Below are positions 56,024 to 64,000 of a DNA stretch of 64,000 nucleotides, piece by piece. The position numbers were made by a program, and so were the translations under genes. The notes below the pieces were generated by a model. It saw nothing but the letters and a program-made list of their open reading frames with translations. It searched no databases and was not told where the DNA came from. Origin of the DNA: Paracoccaceae bacterium (lineage in GTDB: Bacteria; Pseudomonadota; Alphaproteobacteria; Rhodobacterales; Rhodobacteraceae). The first letter of the stretch is position 1. Each line of letters starts with the position of its first letter. The stretch is taken from NCBI GenBank assembly GCA_009842205.1, contig VYFX01000077.1, forward strand, positions 117,398-181,397, given 5' to 3'.

Positions 56024-56218
56024 CTAGTCGTCCGCATTCAGGCTGGCCATCAGGGAGGAAATGGAATTGTGCTTTTCACCCTTGCCGTCGTCAAGTTCAA
56101 CCATCGCTTTCAGGGTATCCTTGTTTGGTCCCTTGGCCCGGTGATCAGGGATTTTCTTGGCCTGGGGAAGGGATGCTCTGGTTTGCAGCTTCATGTCTGT
56201 GGTGTCTATTGCGGGCAT
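56024..56218 (-). pseudogene. RelB/DinJ-type antitoxin remnant
   Basis: A 64-residue frame whose second half (GPNKDTLKAMVELDDGKGEKHNSISSLMASLNADD) matches the toxin-wrapping C-terminus of RelB/DinJ antitoxins. The ribbon-helix-helix DNA-binding half is missing: only about 25 residues precede, with MKLQTRA perhaps left of the first strand. The stop codon directly abuts the toxin frame. An internal deletion seems likely. Confidence 0.65.
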
Positions 56219-56897
56219 TGAAACCTCGAAATATGTTGAACAGTACCAGTGTAGGTATTTGGGTTGGATTAATCAAGGAAAAATTGCCTCATTCTACGAC
56301 AGATTGCTTCGTTCCCGCCGTACTCAACCACACATGTAAAAGGACTTTTCCTTCCAGAACCAATGGAGTGGGTGTTAGTGCTTCAAATGCCTCAACCACA
56401 CTCAATAACCTTGTCTGATACATCACCAAGTACCTCATGCTGTCCTGATGGATTTATCTAGGAAGTAATATCTTCCCTGAAATCAATCTTCACACGTCTA
56501 GCATAAGATCCCAGTAAATTTCACGGGCCAACAAGGGTACCAGTTCGGTTGGAGCCCTTATTTACCAGAAATCTGAATCCAAAGGACCAACTATATGATT
56601 GTCAATTATTTTTGTAATCATGGCATACTGTTGTCAGTAAATTGAAATTGTTTTTCTATGCTTAAATTCAAAATGTGGTTTTTTACTTGCCATTAAACCA
56701 ACCCAAGCCACCTGAACGTTAGTGTATTTTTATTTCCTCTGAGTATGGACAAATTATATCAATGAGGCAAATTCTAAATTGGTGAATCCATAACACATTT
56801 ATACTAACTGTTAATTTCTAATGTCCATTTGGTTCAAGTTAAGTACCTTAGATTTATAACTTCAAATTACCTTTTACCTTAAGAATCAATTCAATTC
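56219..56897. other. About 0.7 kb with no intact gene
   Basis: Both strands are broken by stops, and the longest frames are short and unconvincing. On the minus strand there are gene-like patches between stops near 56290-56560, which may be decayed coding sequence upstream of the antitoxin remnant. From about 56600 the sequence is AT-rich and leads to the GTG start of the TusA-like gene. Confidence 0.45.
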
Positions 56898-57155
56898 GTG
56901 ACAAATCCCATTAAAAATAAAATTGAAAGACTGGACACAACAGGATTGCTCTGTCCCCTTCCGGTTCTCAAAATTCAAAAAGCCATTAAAGGATTGAAAC
57001 AGGGGGATTTACTAGAAGTTATATCTGATGATCCTGTAGCCACAGTAGATATTCCGAATTACTGTAGGGAATCAGGTCATAAACTCCTCAAGGAAATAGC
57101 TAACGGGAATAGCAAATTTCTGATACAAAAAAAACTAGATAAAGTCGGTATTTAG
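56898..57155 (+). CDS. TusA family sulfur-carrier protein
   Basis: 85 residues, GTG start. The core LDTTGLLCPLPVLKIQKAIKGLKQGDLLEVISDDPVATVDIPNYCRESGH holds the CPxP motif (Cys near residue 20) that carries persulfide sulfur in TusA. Family members serve tRNA thiolation, molybdenum cofactor synthesis or sulfur oxidation; nothing nearby picks among these. Its TAG stop and the TAA stop of the convergent oxidoreductase gene overlap by two bases. Confidence 0.9.
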   Translation: MTNPIKNKIERLDTTGLLCPLPVLKIQKAIKGLKQGDLLEVISDDPVATVDIPNYCRESGHKLLKEIANGNSKFLIQKKLDKVGI

Positions 57156-60100
57156 CTATTCTTTGAGTTGGTAATCCCCTCAACTAAAAGTGATTCAATC
57201 AAGGCGTGCAACTCTTCTCGCCTTTTCATTGCCGAAATATAATTTGCCTTCCAGACTGGGCCATATCCACCAACCTGTTGGGGAATTTCAGCGAGTTCCA
57301 AAACTTCAGGATCCATGTCTGGAGAATCCAGCTTTCTGATTTTGTCAAGATCATCTAGATAGTCCTGTTTGAGTTTCCCCTGCAACTTTCTTTCTTCACC
57401 AAAACGAAACGGATCAAAAATAGTACCCCTAACCCCCTTCACTGCTGCCAATAACCTGAAAAAATGGATCATCCAGCTGCCAAATTGATATTTGGGGGGT
57501 CGAGCTCCATTCACCGCCTTGCTTATCAAGGGTGGGGCCAAATGAAACTTGATTTTGAAATCCCCTGTAAATTCCTTGCTTACCTTATCAGCGGTCTTCA
57601 GGTGAAGTCGGGCAACTTCGTATTCGTCCTTTACAGCCAGCAATTTATGGTAACTCTTTGCCACTGCCTCCTTGAGCAAGGGATTCTGAAATTCATTTAT
57701 TACACTAATATAGTCATTGGCCAAAGAGCTTCCCTGGAATTCGATCAAGTGTTTGCGTCTGAATTCAATGGGGTCGATTTTGACGGATTCACCGGTGTTT
57801 GAATTATTTGAACCAAGCTTGTTGAGCAGATCGTTTTCGGTTGAAGCCCACCGGCCTATTTCAAATGCCTGGATATTTTCCTTGATGTTGACACCATTCA
57901 ACTCGATTGCCCGTAAAATAGCTTCTTTGCCAAGGGGGATGGTCCCGTTCTGCCAGGCGATTCCCAACAAAATGATATTGGAATAGATTGAATTCCCCAA
58001 CAGTGCAGTAGCCAAGGTATTGGCATTGACAATCTGAACGGATGAAGGGCCTAACTTGGCCACAATCCTTTGTACAAGGCTTTCACTTGGTATGGTAAAA
58101 TTGGTGTCCCTGGTAAAATCTCCGGTTATGATTTCAAATGAGTTGAGGGCAACCCTAGTCTTGTCCGGTTTCATGACTCGGAGAATATCGGACACGGCAG
58201 TGACGACCAGATCTCCTCCAATGACGCAATCAGCCTCATTGTTGGCGACCCTGATCGCTGAAATATCCTCCTTTTTGTTGGCAATCCTGCAATGAATGGT
58301 AACTGCCCCTCCCTTCTGGGCCAAACCAGCCATTTCTATAACTCCAACGCCCTTGTTCTCAAGATATGAAGCTTGGGCCAGAAGGGCACCAATGGTTACT
58401 ACACCAGTACCGCCAACACCGGTAATCACAATGTTATATGTCTTGTCGATGGAAGGTATTTCTGGCTCAATCAGATCAGGTATGTCGATATGCCTGGTCT
58501 TTTCCCTTCTGGGTTCTGCTCCTTCCAGGGTTACAAAAGATGGACAAAAACCTTTCACACAGCTCAAATCCATATTGCAACTTGATTGATCGACAGCCCT
58601 TTTCCTTCCGAGTTTGGTTTCCACTGGTACCAATGACACGCAGTTGGATTGCACCCCGCAATCGCCACAACCCTCACAAACATCGGTATTGATGTAAACC
58701 CTTTCACTGATTTTCGGGAAAGAACCCCTTTTTCTTCGTCGTCTCTTTTCTGCGGCACATGTTTGGATATATACAATGGCACTGACACCCGGAAGTTCCC
58801 TGAACTGCCTTTGGACCTCATCAAGCTTTTCCCTAGGATATAATTTTACCTGGTCAGGCAATCCCCTTTTATCAAAGTCTTCCTTTTCATCATATACAAC
58901 GGCAACATTGCCTACTCCTATTGCAACCAGTTCCCTGATGACCTTTTGGGGTGTTAAATCCCCATCATTGAGTTGGCCACCCGTCATCGCAACTGCATCA
59001 TTGTAGAGAATCTTGTAGGTCATATTGACTCCGGAAACTACCGCAGCCCTTATGGTTTGAACCCCCGAGTGGTTATAGGTTCCATCACCCATATTCTGAA
59101 AGATATGGGGCGTATTGGAAAATGGTGCCTCACCTATCCAGTTTGCACCTTCTCCACCCATATGTGTGAAACCAAGGGTTTCTCGGTCCATCCATTGCAC
59201 CATGTAATGGCAGCCGATTCCGGCATATGCTCTTGATCCTTCAGGGATTTTGGTAGAAGTGTTATGAGGACAACCTGAACAAAAATAGGGGCTTCTTTTC
59301 AGAATATCGGGGGCATTTTCCTCTCTGGTTGAATCCTTCAATATCTGTAAATTAGCCAAAAGCCTTTCAGTTTGTAGTTCCTTGTATCCCAGTACCTCAC
59401 CGATCCCTATTGCTACCTGTATGGGACTAAGCCCATATTTTGCCGTGAACAATATTTCTCCCTTATGATCCCTGTGACCAAATACCTGATAGGATTTTCG
59501 CTGGTTGAAGAGCAATTCCTTTATTTGTGCCTCAATGAGCTTGCGTTTTTCCTCGACAACAATGATTGTATCCAATCCTTCTGCCCATTCGAGCATGCCC
59601 TTTTGATCCAGTGGCCAGGTCAAGCCAATCTTGTAGGTCGTTATCCCAAGCCGTTCAAGTTCCTGATCATCCAATCCCAATAAACTCAGCGCATGGATCA
59701 GATCAAACCAGTTTTTTCCTGCAGCAGCAATACCGATTTTTGCTCCGGGTTTACCAGCCACCCTGTGGTTGATATTGTTTTGGTAGGCAAAGGCTTCGGC
59801 GGCATACCTTCGATAATCCAAAATTCGAGCCTCACGTTCACCGGGTGTATCCCATATCCTGATATTGAGGCCACCCTCGGGTATGTCAAAATGGGGAATT
59901 TCATAATCAATTCTAAATGGATTCCCATCAACCACAGCCGTTGATTCAATGGTTTCCTTCATGCATTTCAAGCCAACCCAGTTGCCGGAAAACCTGGACA
60001 GGGCTATGCCATAAACACCATAATCAAGGACTTCCTGTACTCCTGCGGGGGAAAAGATCGGCATATAGAGATCCAGAAGTGCCATATCCGATTGATGCAA

Positions 60101-60589
60101 AGTTGTTGAACTTTCCCCGGTATGATCATCTCCGAGGGCCATCATAACACCCCCATATTTGGATGTACCCGCCATGTTGGCATGTCTCAATACATCACAT
60201 GATCGATCTACTCCAGGACCCTTACCATACCAAAGGCCATATACACCATCAAACTTGCCCTCGCCCCGTAGCTCGGCTTGTTGAGTTCCCCATAACGCCG
60301 TAGCCGCTATATCTTCATTCAATCCAGGGTTGAACACTATATCCGATTGATCCAGTCTTGATTTTTCCCGACCCAATAGAAAGTCAAGATTTCCAAGAGG
60401 CGCACCCCTGTATCCGGAAACATAACCAGCCGTGTTCAATCCTGCCTTCAAATCCCTTTGCTTTTGGATAAGCAGAAATCTGATCAGAGCTTGTGTACCA
60501 TTCAATAGAACTTCATCTTTTGATAGGTCATACCTGTCTTCCAGGGAAGAATCTTTGAGTAATTGTTTGTTGAATTCTGTCATGTCCAA
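57152..60589 (-). CDS. Indolepyruvate ferredoxin oxidoreductase family protein, fused alpha-beta-gamma
   Basis: 1145 residues. Visible domains in order: an N-terminal pyrimidine/ThDP region (ALIRFLLIQKQRDLKAGLNTAGYVSGYRGAPLGNLD), the central ThDP-binding part with PYFCSGCPHNTSTK and GGEGANWIGEAPF (about 440-510), a ferredoxin-like Cys cluster (CEGCGDCGVQSNC and CVKGFC, about 640-690), and a C-terminal gamma domain (VITGVGGTGVVTIGALLA, near 725-742). Such enzymes oxidatively decarboxylate aryl- or branched 2-keto acids to acyl-CoA and reduce ferredoxin or another acceptor. They are common in aerobic Alphaproteobacteria. The exact keto acid is uncertain. Confidence 0.93.
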   Translation of the reverse strand: MDMTEFNKQLLKDSSLEDRYDLSKDEVLLNGTQALIRFLLIQKQRDLKAGLNTAGYVSGYRGAPLGNLDFLLGREKSRLDQSDIVFNPGLNEDIAATALWGTQQAELRGEGKFDGVYGLWYGKGPGVDRSCDVLRHANMAGTSKYGGVMMALGDDHTGESSTTLHQSDMALLDLYMPIFSPAGVQEVLDYGVYGIALSRFSGNWVGLKCMKETIESTAVVDGNPFRIDYEIPHFDIPEGGLNIRIWDTPGEREARILDYRRYAAEAFAYQNNINHRVAGKPGAKIGIAAAGKNWFDLIHALSLLGLDDQELERLGITTYKIGLTWPLDQKGMLEWAEGLDTIIVVEEKRKLIEAQIKELLFNQRKSYQVFGHRDHKGEILFTAKYGLSPIQVAIGIGEVLGYKELQTERLLANLQILKDSTREENAPDILKRSPYFCSGCPHNTSTKIPEGSRAYAGIGCHYMVQWMDRETLGFTHMGGEGANWIGEAPFSNTPHIFQNMGDGTYNHSGVQTIRAAVVSGVNMTYKILYNDAVAMTGGQLNDGDLTPQKVIRELVAIGVGNVAVVYDEKEDFDKRGLPDQVKLYPREKLDEVQRQFRELPGVSAIVYIQTCAAEKRRRRKRGSFPKISERVYINTDVCEGCGDCGVQSNCVSLVPVETKLGRKRAVDQSSCNMDLSCVKGFCPSFVTLEGAEPRREKTRHIDIPDLIEPEIPSIDKTYNIVITGVGGTGVVTIGALLAQASYLENKGVGVIEMAGLAQKGGAVTIHCRIANKKEDISAIRVANNEADCVIGGDLVVTAVSDILRVMKPDKTRVALNSFEIITGDFTRDTNFTIPSESLVQRIVAKLGPSSVQIVNANTLATALLGNSIYSNIILLGIAWQNGTIPLGKEAILRAIELNGVNIKENIQAFEIGRWASTENDLLNKLGSNNSNTGESVKIDPIEFRRKHLIEFQGSSLANDYISVINEFQNPLLKEAVAKSYHKLLAVKDEYEVARLHLKTADKVSKEFTGDFKIKFHLAPPLISKAVNGARPPKYQFGSWMIHFFRLLAAVKGVRGTIFDPFRFGEERKLQGKLKQDYLDDLDKIRKLDSPDMDPEVLELAEIPQQVGGYGPVWKANYISAMKRREELHALIESLLVEGITNSKNS

Positions 60590-60810
60590 AGTATTATTCC
60601 GATCAAGTCGTTATAGCGAATTTCTTAATGACCAACGGAGACAAATTTGCAGGTCAACAATTAAGGCTGGGTTTAATTGACTGAATTTTGCAACCAAGGC
60701 ATTATTTTCTGCAAATTCGAAAATACTTATACCGGAGGTCTAAACAAGAATACCCCAAAATTGAATAAACAAGAATTCAAAATTTGAAAATACAATTTGA
60801 GGAAGAAATC

Positions 60811-61287
60811 TTGAGCAAGAGTTTAAACAGGGTCACCCATTATTTACTTTCAAAAAAAATTGAACATGAAGTCAGGAAGACTGATCAAATTGCCCGTACA
60901 GCGCAGGAGGCAGCAGATAGAATTGAATGCCACCTGAATCAAATCGTCAAATCGATAATATTTTTGGTACCATCATCAGATAGCCTGGTTTTGTTTCTGA
61001 CAGCTGGAGGTAATTTCGTTGATACCCATAAAGCAGAAAACCTTCTCGGTTTTTCCCTCCAAAAGGCTGATGCCCAAACAATACGATCCCGAACGGGTTT
61101 TGTCATAGGAGGTGTGCCACCATTTGCCCACAAGGAAGAATTGTCGGTATACATGGACCCCGAATTGTTAAACCATCCAGTACTTTGGGCAGCTGCAGGT
61201 ACTCCCTTTCATGTATTCAGTATTAAATCTGATGTCTTACTTGCCACGACCAAAGCAAAATTCCTGCACTTCACGAAAGGGAGATAA
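60811..61287 (+). CDS. YbaK/EbsC-type aminoacyl-tRNA editing domain protein
   Basis: 158 residues from the TTG at 60811, chosen because GAGGAAG sits five bases upstream. An earlier TTG at 60784 would add nine residues. The YbaK/ProX core is clear: EVRKTDQIARTAQEAADRIECHLNQIVKSIIFLV, then ADAQTIRSRTGFVIGGVPPFAHKEELSVYMDPEL, with the conserved GxxPP-type stretch. Such proteins hydrolyse mischarged Cys- or Ala-tRNA(Pro). It may be a free-standing trans-editing factor. Confidence 0.88.
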   Translation: MSKSLNRVTHYLLSKKIEHEVRKTDQIARTAQEAADRIECHLNQIVKSIIFLVPSSDSLVLFLTAGGNFVDTHKAENLLGFSLQKADAQTIRSRTGFVIGGVPPFAHKEELSVYMDPELLNHPVLWAAAGTPFHVFSIKSDVLLATTKAKFLHFTKGR

Positions 61288-61566
61288 ACAATTTATAGCA
61301 AGGGTTTGTGATTGAATTATCATATTGAGCATTGGAATTGGTGATTACCAATTGAAAAGGGTTACATACCCAAAGAGAGTGTGTTGTCTTATACAAATTA
61401 TACCCTTTTACCACACCTACCACTTTAAATTAGATGGAAAATTAAATCCCCCAAAATGCCCAATACACCTTTCAGAATATAGGCTTGTAATATTTCAACG
61501 GTTTGGTAAGTGAGGTGCGTTCTCTAATGGCAGTAATTTTAGTTTATTGCCAGAAGAATAAAGCTA

Positions 61567-62562
61567 ATGGAGAAAATTGTGCCTGATATAACGAGATCTT
61601 TGTCTGATGGCTTCATGAATGATTTAAAGAAGTCTGTTTTATATCCCTTGCTTGAGAGAGTACAACAAGATCACACACTTATGCTTGCGATAAGAAAGAA
61701 TTGCATCAATATCTACTATCGTGGTGGAAATATACTCAGAGTAAAAGCAAAAAGTGATGGTTCATATTCCGCTTTTTTTGACGAGAAATACAACCAGTCA
61801 ATAAATTCTCCTATTCCACAATTACCAAATATAATCAGGAATCAAAAAGATTCTGAAAAGTGGGTGGGAGCACTCCAGAATTTGAAATTAATAATGGATA
61901 GTTACTTTTCGACAGTAAAATCTGAATTAGAACGAGAGTTCCAGCAGTTAATCGCTCGCGAAAACAATTTCTCATCAAAAAAGAGGAAAAGCGGGTATGG
62001 ATATTATATTGCAGACATAGAGTTTAATACAGGTATAGAGTTCGAAGATAAGACACTGAGTGCAAGATTTGATATCCTTGCTGTTCAACGTCTAGTGAAA
62101 CAAAGGAAATTCCGACCTGCCTTAATTGAAATGAAATATGGCGACGATTCTTTGAACAATGATTCAGGTATAATTAAACACCTTGAGGATCTTGATAAAT
62201 TTATAAAAAATGAAAAGAAATATAATGCTTTACTGGAAACTATGGAAAGTCAGTTTTGCCAATTGAAAGAACTTGGTTTAATGGAAGAAGACTCTGATAG
62301 GGCAGATATCAAAATTACAAAAGATGAAAAACCTGAAGTAATTTGTATTTTAGCCAATCATAACCCCCGTAGCCCAATTCTTCGAGATCAAATACTGAAA
62401 AATCAAGAGATAGATAGGTTTGCCAACTCCTTAAATTATGATCTAAAGTTTTTTGTATCCAGTTTTGCAGGTTTCTCATTACATCCAAGCTGTATGTTCT
62501 CCTTAAATGAATTTAAGGAATTAGGATCGAAATTCTTCTGGAGATCTACAACTGGTAAATGA
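61567..62562 (+). CDS. Orphan protein with PD-(D/E)XK nuclease-like motif, second
   Basis: 331 residues, no named family recognised. The middle holds a probable nuclease core: YYIADIEFNTGIEFED, SARFDILAVQRL and then RPALIEMKYGDDSL (about 140-205), that is, Asp in a beta-hairpin followed by E-x-K. The N-terminal NCINIYYRGGNILRVKAKSDGSYSAFFDEKY looks like a separate domain. It is AT-rich and Lys-rich. It is not obviously homologous to the protein at 54.7-55.6 kb beyond the motif. A role in defence, repair or RNA cleavage is possible but unsupported. Confidence 0.6.
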   Translation: MEKIVPDITRSLSDGFMNDLKKSVLYPLLERVQQDHTLMLAIRKNCINIYYRGGNILRVKAKSDGSYSAFFDEKYNQSINSPIPQLPNIIRNQKDSEKWVGALQNLKLIMDSYFSTVKSELEREFQQLIARENNFSSKKRKSGYGYYIADIEFNTGIEFEDKTLSARFDILAVQRLVKQRKFRPALIEMKYGDDSLNNDSGIIKHLEDLDKFIKNEKKYNALLETMESQFCQLKELGLMEEDSDRADIKITKDEKPEVICILANHNPRSPILRDQILKNQEIDRFANSLNYDLKFFVSSFAGFSLHPSCMFSLNEFKELGSKFFWRSTTGK

Positions 62563-62786
62563 CCAAAAGCGTAATCAAGTTAAATTCTATGAATGGGATA
62601 TTAATTTTTGTAGAAAATTTATATTTGTTCCTTGGCATTGAAAAAGAATTATAAGCGCAAGTTTTGATAGATCCTTTATCAATTCGGTCATACCCAACTT
62701 GATTTTTTTTTCGATCTTCAAGGGTTATGATATGTGGGAATATAACTATTGTATACAAGTTCCAATCGAAATCATTTTCCGTATGT

Positions 62787-64000
62787 TTATCCTTTATGTG
62801 AGTCAAAAATTTCTACCATTGCTTGAGCAGGCAGGTCGTTCAGGTTTTGAGTATTTTTTCCTAAACTAATCATCGTCTGGTTTAAAATGTCGATTTGAGC
62901 ATTCTGCTCTGAGGGGGCAGAAGCAATTCTTTCCAGTTCCACAAACAAATTTTCCGGTGTTAAATTTTTACCCAATAATTCTGGTACTTCTCGTGTTGAT
63001 GTTATCAGGTTGATGAGGGTTACCGTATCAACCAGTAGCATGGAACCAATGATTTGGCGAGACAACCAGCTTAGATCATAACCAATTACCATTGGAGTGG
63101 AGGCTGCAGCCAATTCAAGGGAAACTGTACCAGAACTGGCCAAGGCAAGGTTGGAAACCGAAAACAAAGATAACTTCATCCTTTCCCTTTGTTCAGTATC
63201 CCAATCAGCAGATTCAAAAAACCTGGTTCCTTCAGGCCATCCAAATTCATTCCTGTCTTTCAATATGCCAGTAAATTGAGGAGTAGGTGCGACTACAATT
63301 TGATAGTCTGGAAATTCTGTTTGAAACAAACCTGCAGCCTTGGCAAACACCGGTCCCATTTTGGTTATTTCCGATTTTCTGGAACCGGGTAATATGAGGA
63401 GAGTTGGTTTACCTGGTTCTAGCCCAAGGTGTGAAGAAACCTGGGCTATTTCCTGTTTATCCGGCGGTTTAATGTTTGCGATTGGATGCCCAACGAAGGT
63501 TGAACTTATTCCTGATTTTTCCAAAATTTCGTTTTCAAAGGGAAATAGGGTAAGTATGTGGTCTACACATTCCCTGATCTTTTTTAACCTGCCCTGTCTC
63601 CAAGCCCATACGGTGGGTGAAACATAATGAATTACCGGGTTCCTATACCCACCTCGCTTAATGCCCTTGGCAACCCTGAGGTTTAAATCCGGGCTGTCAA
63701 TGGTAACTACCGCATCAAAAGAATCACTTAATATGCTGGCTACAAGCTGGTTTTTTCTATTGAGCAGCCGGGGCAGATTTGAAAGTACCTCGGTAATGCC
63801 CATGACTGATAACTCGTCATATGGGAATATACTGACAAGACCCTTTTCAATCATTGACGGACCACCCACACCGATAAATTCGACATCGGGATAAATCCTG
63901 AGCAAACCTTCCATCAGGTTGCCCCCCAAACTATCTCCGGAGGGCTCGCCAGCGATCAGGAATATTTTTCTCGGATATTTCGATTTATGCTTTTTGACCA
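62787..64000 (-). CDS. lpxB: Lipid-A-disaccharide synthase, partial (N-terminus off window)
   Basis: The frame is open through the window end. A TTG at 63929 would start inside the conserved N-terminus, whereas the residues upstream of it (RKIFLIAGEPSGDSLGGNLMEGL) match the normal LpxB start, so the true start lies just beyond 64000. LpxB joins UDP-diacylglucosamine to lipid X in lipid A synthesis. IHYVSPTVWAWRQGRLKKI, TLFPFENEIL, FVGHPI and LLILPGSRKSEI are family motifs. It fits with the lptD/F/G genes as part of LPS production. Confidence 0.95.
   Translation of the reverse strand, partial: VKKHKSKYPRKIFLIAGEPSGDSLGGNLMEGLLRIYPDVEFIGVGGPSMIEKGLVSIFPYDELSVMGITEVLSNLPRLLNRKNQLVASILSDSFDAVVTIDSPDLNLRVAKGIKRGGYRNPVIHYVSPTVWAWRQGRLKKIRECVDHILTLFPFENEILEKSGISSTFVGHPIANIKPPDKQEIAQVSSHLGLEPGKPTLLILPGSRKSEITKMGPVFAKAAGLFQTEFPDYQIVVAPTPQFTGILKDRNEFGWPEGTRFFESADWDTEQRERMKLSLFSVSNLALASSGTVSLELAAASTPMVIGYDLSWLSRQIIGSMLLVDTVTLINLITSTREVPELLGKNLTPENLFVELERIASAPSEQNAQIDILNQTMISLGKNTQNLNDLPAQAMVEIFDSHKG

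Noticed and set aside
61325..61513. A 62-codon frame after the YbaK-type gene
   Set aside because: No recognisable sequence and no ribosome-binding site; the 279-bp gap is otherwise AT-rich without clear structure.
62546..62806. An 86-codon minus-strand frame after lpxB
   Set aside because: It overlaps both neighbours, has no ribosome-binding site, and its sequence is not like any protein I recognise.
1..64000. CRISPR arrays, insertion sequences, prophage genes, rRNA genes
   Set aside because: No regularly spaced repeats, transposase or integrase frames, phage structural genes or rRNA sequence were seen on either strand.

Overview
The window reads as a low-GC alphaproteobacterial chromosome segment, probably from a free-living marine lineage. 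The class assignment rests on several features seen together: a circularly permuted two-piece tmRNA gene, the alphaproteobacterial form of SspB, DUF1476 and DUF4167 proteins, and gene orders usual for the class (pepA-holC-ndk, lptF-lptG-lptD-surA-pdxA-rsmA, rodZ-ispG-prfA-prmC). The marine guess is inference from the TRAP transporter, the dimethylglycine/sarcosine-type oxidoreductases and the heavy use of cobalamin (class II ribonucleotide reductase, split corrinoid methyltransferase). The genus cannot be told from the sequence.

Layout. 1-3.9 kb: a minus-strand TRAP transporter operon (dctP-dctQ-dctM) followed by an amidase-like gene that runs off the window and has lost catalytic residues. 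4-7.1 kb: a tandem thioredoxin/glutaredoxin protein and acetolactate synthase (ilvI-ilvH). 7.9-11.4 kb: nrdJ with a pair of NrdR-box-like sites upstream. 11.8-16.2 kb: tRNA-Pro, DUF192, pdxH, fabI, gpt, purB and a DUF1476 protein. 16.3-19.4 kb: DUF1638, corrinoid protein and homocysteine methyltransferase (a cobalamin methyl-transfer cassette) and sufE. 19.6-25.6 kb: rnd, dtd, tRNA-Asn, an EnvZ-like kinase whose stop codon lies inside an antisense tRNA(CAT), ndk, holC and pepA. 25.7-33.6 kb: lipopolysaccharide export genes with surA, pdxA and rsmA. 33.6-40.4 kb: DUF4167, prmC, prfA, ispG, rodZ-like, sdhE, Lrp and thyX. 40.5-43.2 kb: glyoxalase I, permuted ssrA, sspB and fumC. 43.4-47.9 kb: a sugar ABC importer (no ATPase in view) and a PfkB kinase. 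48.5-53.4 kb: two tandem FAD/GcvT oxidoreductases. 53.5-62.6 kb: a patchier stretch with CcdA, two orphan nuclease-like proteins, a decayed toxin-antitoxin pair, TusA, a fused indolepyruvate:ferredoxin oxidoreductase and a YbaK protein. The window ends inside lpxB.

Connections. One-carbon and B12 metabolism recur: the GcvT oxidoreductases would feed methyl groups to tetrahydrofolate, and the corrinoid cassette would pass methyl groups to homocysteine. The most informative locus is ssrA-sspB: the RNA that tags stalled proteins lies about 50 bp from the gene for the adaptor that delivers tagged proteins to ClpXP. I found no CRISPR array, prophage or insertion sequence, and no system that I can call wholly new. 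The best candidates for novelty are the dead amidase, the tandem redox protein, the two orphan nuclease-like genes and the repeat-encoded triple start of the PfkB kinase.
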